Under the pieces are notes generated by a model. The model was not told the origin of the DNA and made no database searches. It worked only from the letters and a program-made list of their open reading frames with translations. The position numbers and the translations under genes were made by a program. From NCBI GenBank assembly GCA_028023455.1, contig JAQFVV010012447.1, positions 1,364,001-1,428,000 on the forward strand: a DNA stretch of 64,000 nucleotides, in the 5' to 3' direction. Below, piece after piece: positions 61,195 to 64,000 of the stretch. The DNA comes from Epiperipatus broadwayi. Taxonomy: Eukaryota > Onychophora > Udeonychophora > Euonychophora > Peripatidae. Numbering within the stretch: the first letter of the stretch is position 1; each line of letters begins with the position of its first letter.

Positions 61195-61327
61195 TATTTG
61201 TTAAAAGATTTGTGATGATAGCATTTAGTGATAAAAATATTCCCATCATCTAATATTAAATATTGAATGTCTAGAAAAATTGAAACTTTATTTATACTTT
61301 ATAAATACATTCAAAATTCTTAATAAG

Positions 61328-62038
61328 TCTCTTACGAAGCTCCTCGTCGACATCTGACGTCACTCTAACTCTGCCAGTTCTTATGCTAAAAAATTCGTTT
61401 GATAGGTTTTGAATAGGTTTTTAAAAGTTCTGTAAGATGGTGCCCTCTTCTGATTTATTTTACAAGTAAAAAATAAAAAAAACGCATTTAAATCTAAACA
61501 AAAGAAAGAACATCGTTTGTAATTGGTTGTTAGTGAGCTCTCAGCCGAAAAAGACATTCTGATTGGCTGGAAAGAACAAAAAAAACGCCTGATCAAAGAA
61601 AATAAAGAAAAACGCTGAGATTTTCATTTAGAATGCAATTTTAAGTATTAAAAAAATATAATTTCAGAAATTAAACTAGTTTTTTTAAAAAAAAACTAAA
61701 AAAACAAAATTATTTTCGAAAAATATTGAAGATTTTAGTAAAAATATTAAAGAAATATTTAAAAGAAATATTTACTTTTCTATAACATAAAAGTCGACCT
61801 TTTTGTTTATATTATAGCTTTTATGTTGCCGAAATTGAATATTTTAGAATAAATAAATAGCAATTTATTTTTGAAAGAACTTTCGTTCTCTTCATAACTT
61901 GAAAAATTAGCAATATACTTTTTATAAACGTATCTGAGTTGAATTTAATATTATAGGTGAATATGTTTTAACAATAGGCTTTGTCTTCAGTTTGTGAGTT
62001 GGCCAATTAAAAGATTTGATTTTTACCTCATACAACCA
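61328..62038 (-). repeat. Long inverted repeat, right arm, with promoter-like motifs
   Basis: This is the reverse complement of 53930-54662. It keeps TGACGTCA (61355-61362), an uninterrupted YY1-like AAGATGGTGCC (61434-61444) and two inverted CCAAT boxes (about 61522-61526 and 61561-61565). The middle is diverged from the left arm. The arms face each other around 6.7 kb that contains the second 4.9-kb copy. Confidence 0.8.
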
Positions 62039-62044
62039 ATAATA

Positions 62045-62228
62045 TAATTAGTGGTTAAAAGGTTAATAAGAACACATAACACAGTGTTTCAAATGGTATT
62101 ATCCTCTTTTCTTCAGATATTACATATATGCTCAATGATGATACTAGCATGGGAATAGAACTGTGATTCTTAGATTCATGAGTATTAAATTTAAGGTAAT
62201 GCTCTAGCCAATTGAACTATTCTGCCAG
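62045..62228 (-). mobile_element. tRNA-derived SINE (minus strand)
   Basis: On the minus strand GCAGAATAGTTCAATTGGCT starts a tRNA-like head with A box TAGTTCAATTGGCTAGAGC (compare TAGCTCAGTTGGTTAGAGC). A stretch rich in A and T for the anticodon and variable arms follows, then the B-box-like AGTTCTATTCCC at 62151-62162. The head spans about 62144-62228. The body runs down to about 62045, ending a few bases from the outer edge of the right inverted-repeat arm. It cannot be a functional tRNA because the acceptor stem does not pair. Confidence 0.6.
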
Positions 62229-64000
62229 TTGGTTAAATATGTTATCTAAACTTCAATATTCACAATTCTTAAGGTTCAGGTTTAATTTTTATGCTAGTTA
62301 TTGTTAGTGACAACAATAGCAACACCTGAAAAAGAGATAAGAAAAATATACTTGAAACACTCTGTTATATATTTATCTGTGTGATATTATTAACAGGTGG
62401 ATATATTTGGAAAATTGAAGAAGCAGAGAGAGGAGAAGAAGATGAATAAAAAGAAGAAGATATGAATGAAAGATCTGAAATAAATATTCTCCAATAACAC
62501 AAATAGAATATCATATATGATTCTGACTTATTTACAAATTTCACATAAATAAAAAGGATTTTCAGTAGGTTGGAAACATAATGATAAATATACTAATGGA
62601 GTTTAAATTGTTATTCATATACATATATATATAGTAAGTGGTCATAATTAAAACAGACTTTTTAGAATCCAAAAATATTCCAATATAATTATAGCCTAAA
62701 CAATACTAATAATTCATATATAGTTAGTGAATGGACCTAGAGAGAACCCATACATATTTATGCATGCACACACATAAAAATTTTTAATATAAACATAAAT
62801 TAAATTATTAGTTTTATTTTATGTCCATACTTACAGACTAAGTTATTTTTTCAGCATCACATTTATTTAAACTATTTTGTCATATATAAAAAAATAAACA
62901 TATTTATTGTCATTTTAGAATTGAGATTTATATTTAACCATATGGCATAAAATCAGTCTTAAACAGTAAAGAAATATTTGAACTATCTTGTTACATTTTT
63001 TTAATTATAAGTAATACAATAACCTGCTAGAAAAACTTATACAGTAAAATGTAAAAAACTTCAACATACTTAGCTAATTTAAAAGTTTTTTGAGAAAATT
63101 CTATATAATGTTGTTTTTAAATTTCCTTTGCATATTTTTAAAACTGTCACTAATTATTAATTTATTCAAAACTTTATGCTCATTTTATAAATCTAATTAT
63201 TGCAAGTAAAACACTCTTTCTTTTAGGATTTGTCTTACATTTTCTTTACCACTGGCATTAATATTTTAAATAATATATATAATACTGCATTTCTTTCAAC
63301 AGCATATAGGTGTCATGTATAAATAATTTGTATACTATTATATTTATCTATTGACAGCAGGTTTTTTATCCATTCTTTTACTCACCTTTAGAATAGCTTA
63401 ACTACACTATTGAGTTATTCCATCAACTATAAAAGTTCATTTGTTACATATATATGTAAATAGATTTCCCTCATATATAAGTTGTCTAACAAAATTTTTT
63501 TGATTAATAATAACAAATAATACAACTGCTCACAGTTTTCAATTCACATGTAGCTTTTATATTGAGAAAAAAATTCTTATGTGAGTTGTAAGATAACTTA
63601 GTTTTTAAATAGAAATTTGGCTAGGTTACAATTATTAAACTTAGCAAAAGATTTGCATACATTATGTGACCATGTGACAAATTTAAGAAATTTTAAATAA
63701 TAATAGTAATATAAATATTTAATGTTTATTAAAGATGAGTGTAAAAGAAAAGTAAAATAGATAATAGTTTTTTTTTCTCTTTCTTCAGTGATTTTAATTA
63801 TTTGTTTATTTTGTTTTTTGGAAAAAAAGAAACAGAATCTTTAAATGGGTGTTTATTAATTTTCCAAAGAAAGTAAACAATGTAATAACATTTTTTTCAA
63901 GCTTGTTATCATTTAATTAAAAGAATGTTTTTTTCATTCTCTAAAGAAATGAAGTGTTTTCCAAATAATGTATAAATAGAATGTTGTATTTCAAGTAATT
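62229..64000. other. AT-rich DNA with no recognised gene
   Basis: A stretch at about 62325-62400 resembles, in inverted orientation, the SINE body near 62050-62125 (TTGAAACACT followed by TGTTAT). The remainder is AT-rich with nothing recognised. Confidence 0.45.

Noticed and set aside
62144-62228. A functional tRNA gene
   Set aside because: A and B boxes are recognisable but the acceptor stem does not pair and the head continues into a SINE body.

Overview
The window is AT-rich (roughly a quarter G+C by eye) eukaryotic DNA with the character of a large, repeat-laden metazoan genome. No host protein-coding gene, rRNA or functional tRNA gene could be supported. The longest reading frames are microsatellite artefacts or fragments of transposable elements. 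A Penelope-like element (PLE) with a GIY-YIG endonuclease, a decayed non-LTR retrotransposon of the 'endonuclease-reverse transcriptase' type, a Helitron helicase tail, a tRNA-derived SINE, long TA tracts and a 579-bp (CTAT)n array together point to an invertebrate animal. The phylum cannot be fixed from the sequence alone.

The most distinctive content is a family of small repeats carrying hammerhead ribozyme (HHR) motifs. Copies lie at 112-733 (-), 734-1369 (+), 18195-18625 (-), 20858-21310 (-), 40620-40765 (-, fragment), 44245-44780 (-) and 45372-45945 (+). Each full copy carries a 44-nt type-I HHR and a tRNA-like A/B-box module. Internal repeats recur every 474-483 bp in four copies and about 413 bp in another, so the copies look like slightly more than one monomer of a circular or tandem template. 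This is the organisation of retrozymes, non-autonomous retroelements copied through self-cleaved circular RNA. The HHRs at 1283-1326 and 45754-45797 keep the whole catalytic core; the others are decayed. A second HHR class, with a 6-nt self-complementary stem III, occurs at 14103-14143 (-) and 20705-20746 (+). Relics of it sit in a foldback element at 60690-61122.

Layout. 1-1.37 kb: back-to-back retrozymes. 1.4-11.6 kb: AT-rich DNA with a Helitron relic at 7.2-7.5 kb and a 0.4-kb foldback at 10.4 kb. 11.6-14.4 kb: (CTAT)n, TA arrays and an HHR-bearing element. 14.4-16.2 kb: two 808-bp inverted copies of a PLE 3' end. 17.8-22.8 kb: tandem repeats, two retrozymes, the second HHR class and a LINE pseudogene. 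24.0-24.4 kb: an exact 194-bp duplication. 26.1-29.9 kb: a degenerate minisatellite of about 49 bp period. 34.5 kb: a LINE 3' end. 43-46.9 kb: a hairpin, two retrozymes and a tandem repeat.

47.6-52.4 kb and 55.7-60.7 kb are two direct, diverged copies of a 4.9-kb apparently noncoding segment. The second copy is enclosed by a 0.7-kb inverted repeat (53930-54662 and 61328-62038) that carries promoter-like motifs (CCAAT boxes, a palindromic CRE, a YY1-like site). The last 1.8 kb is AT-rich DNA with nothing recognised.
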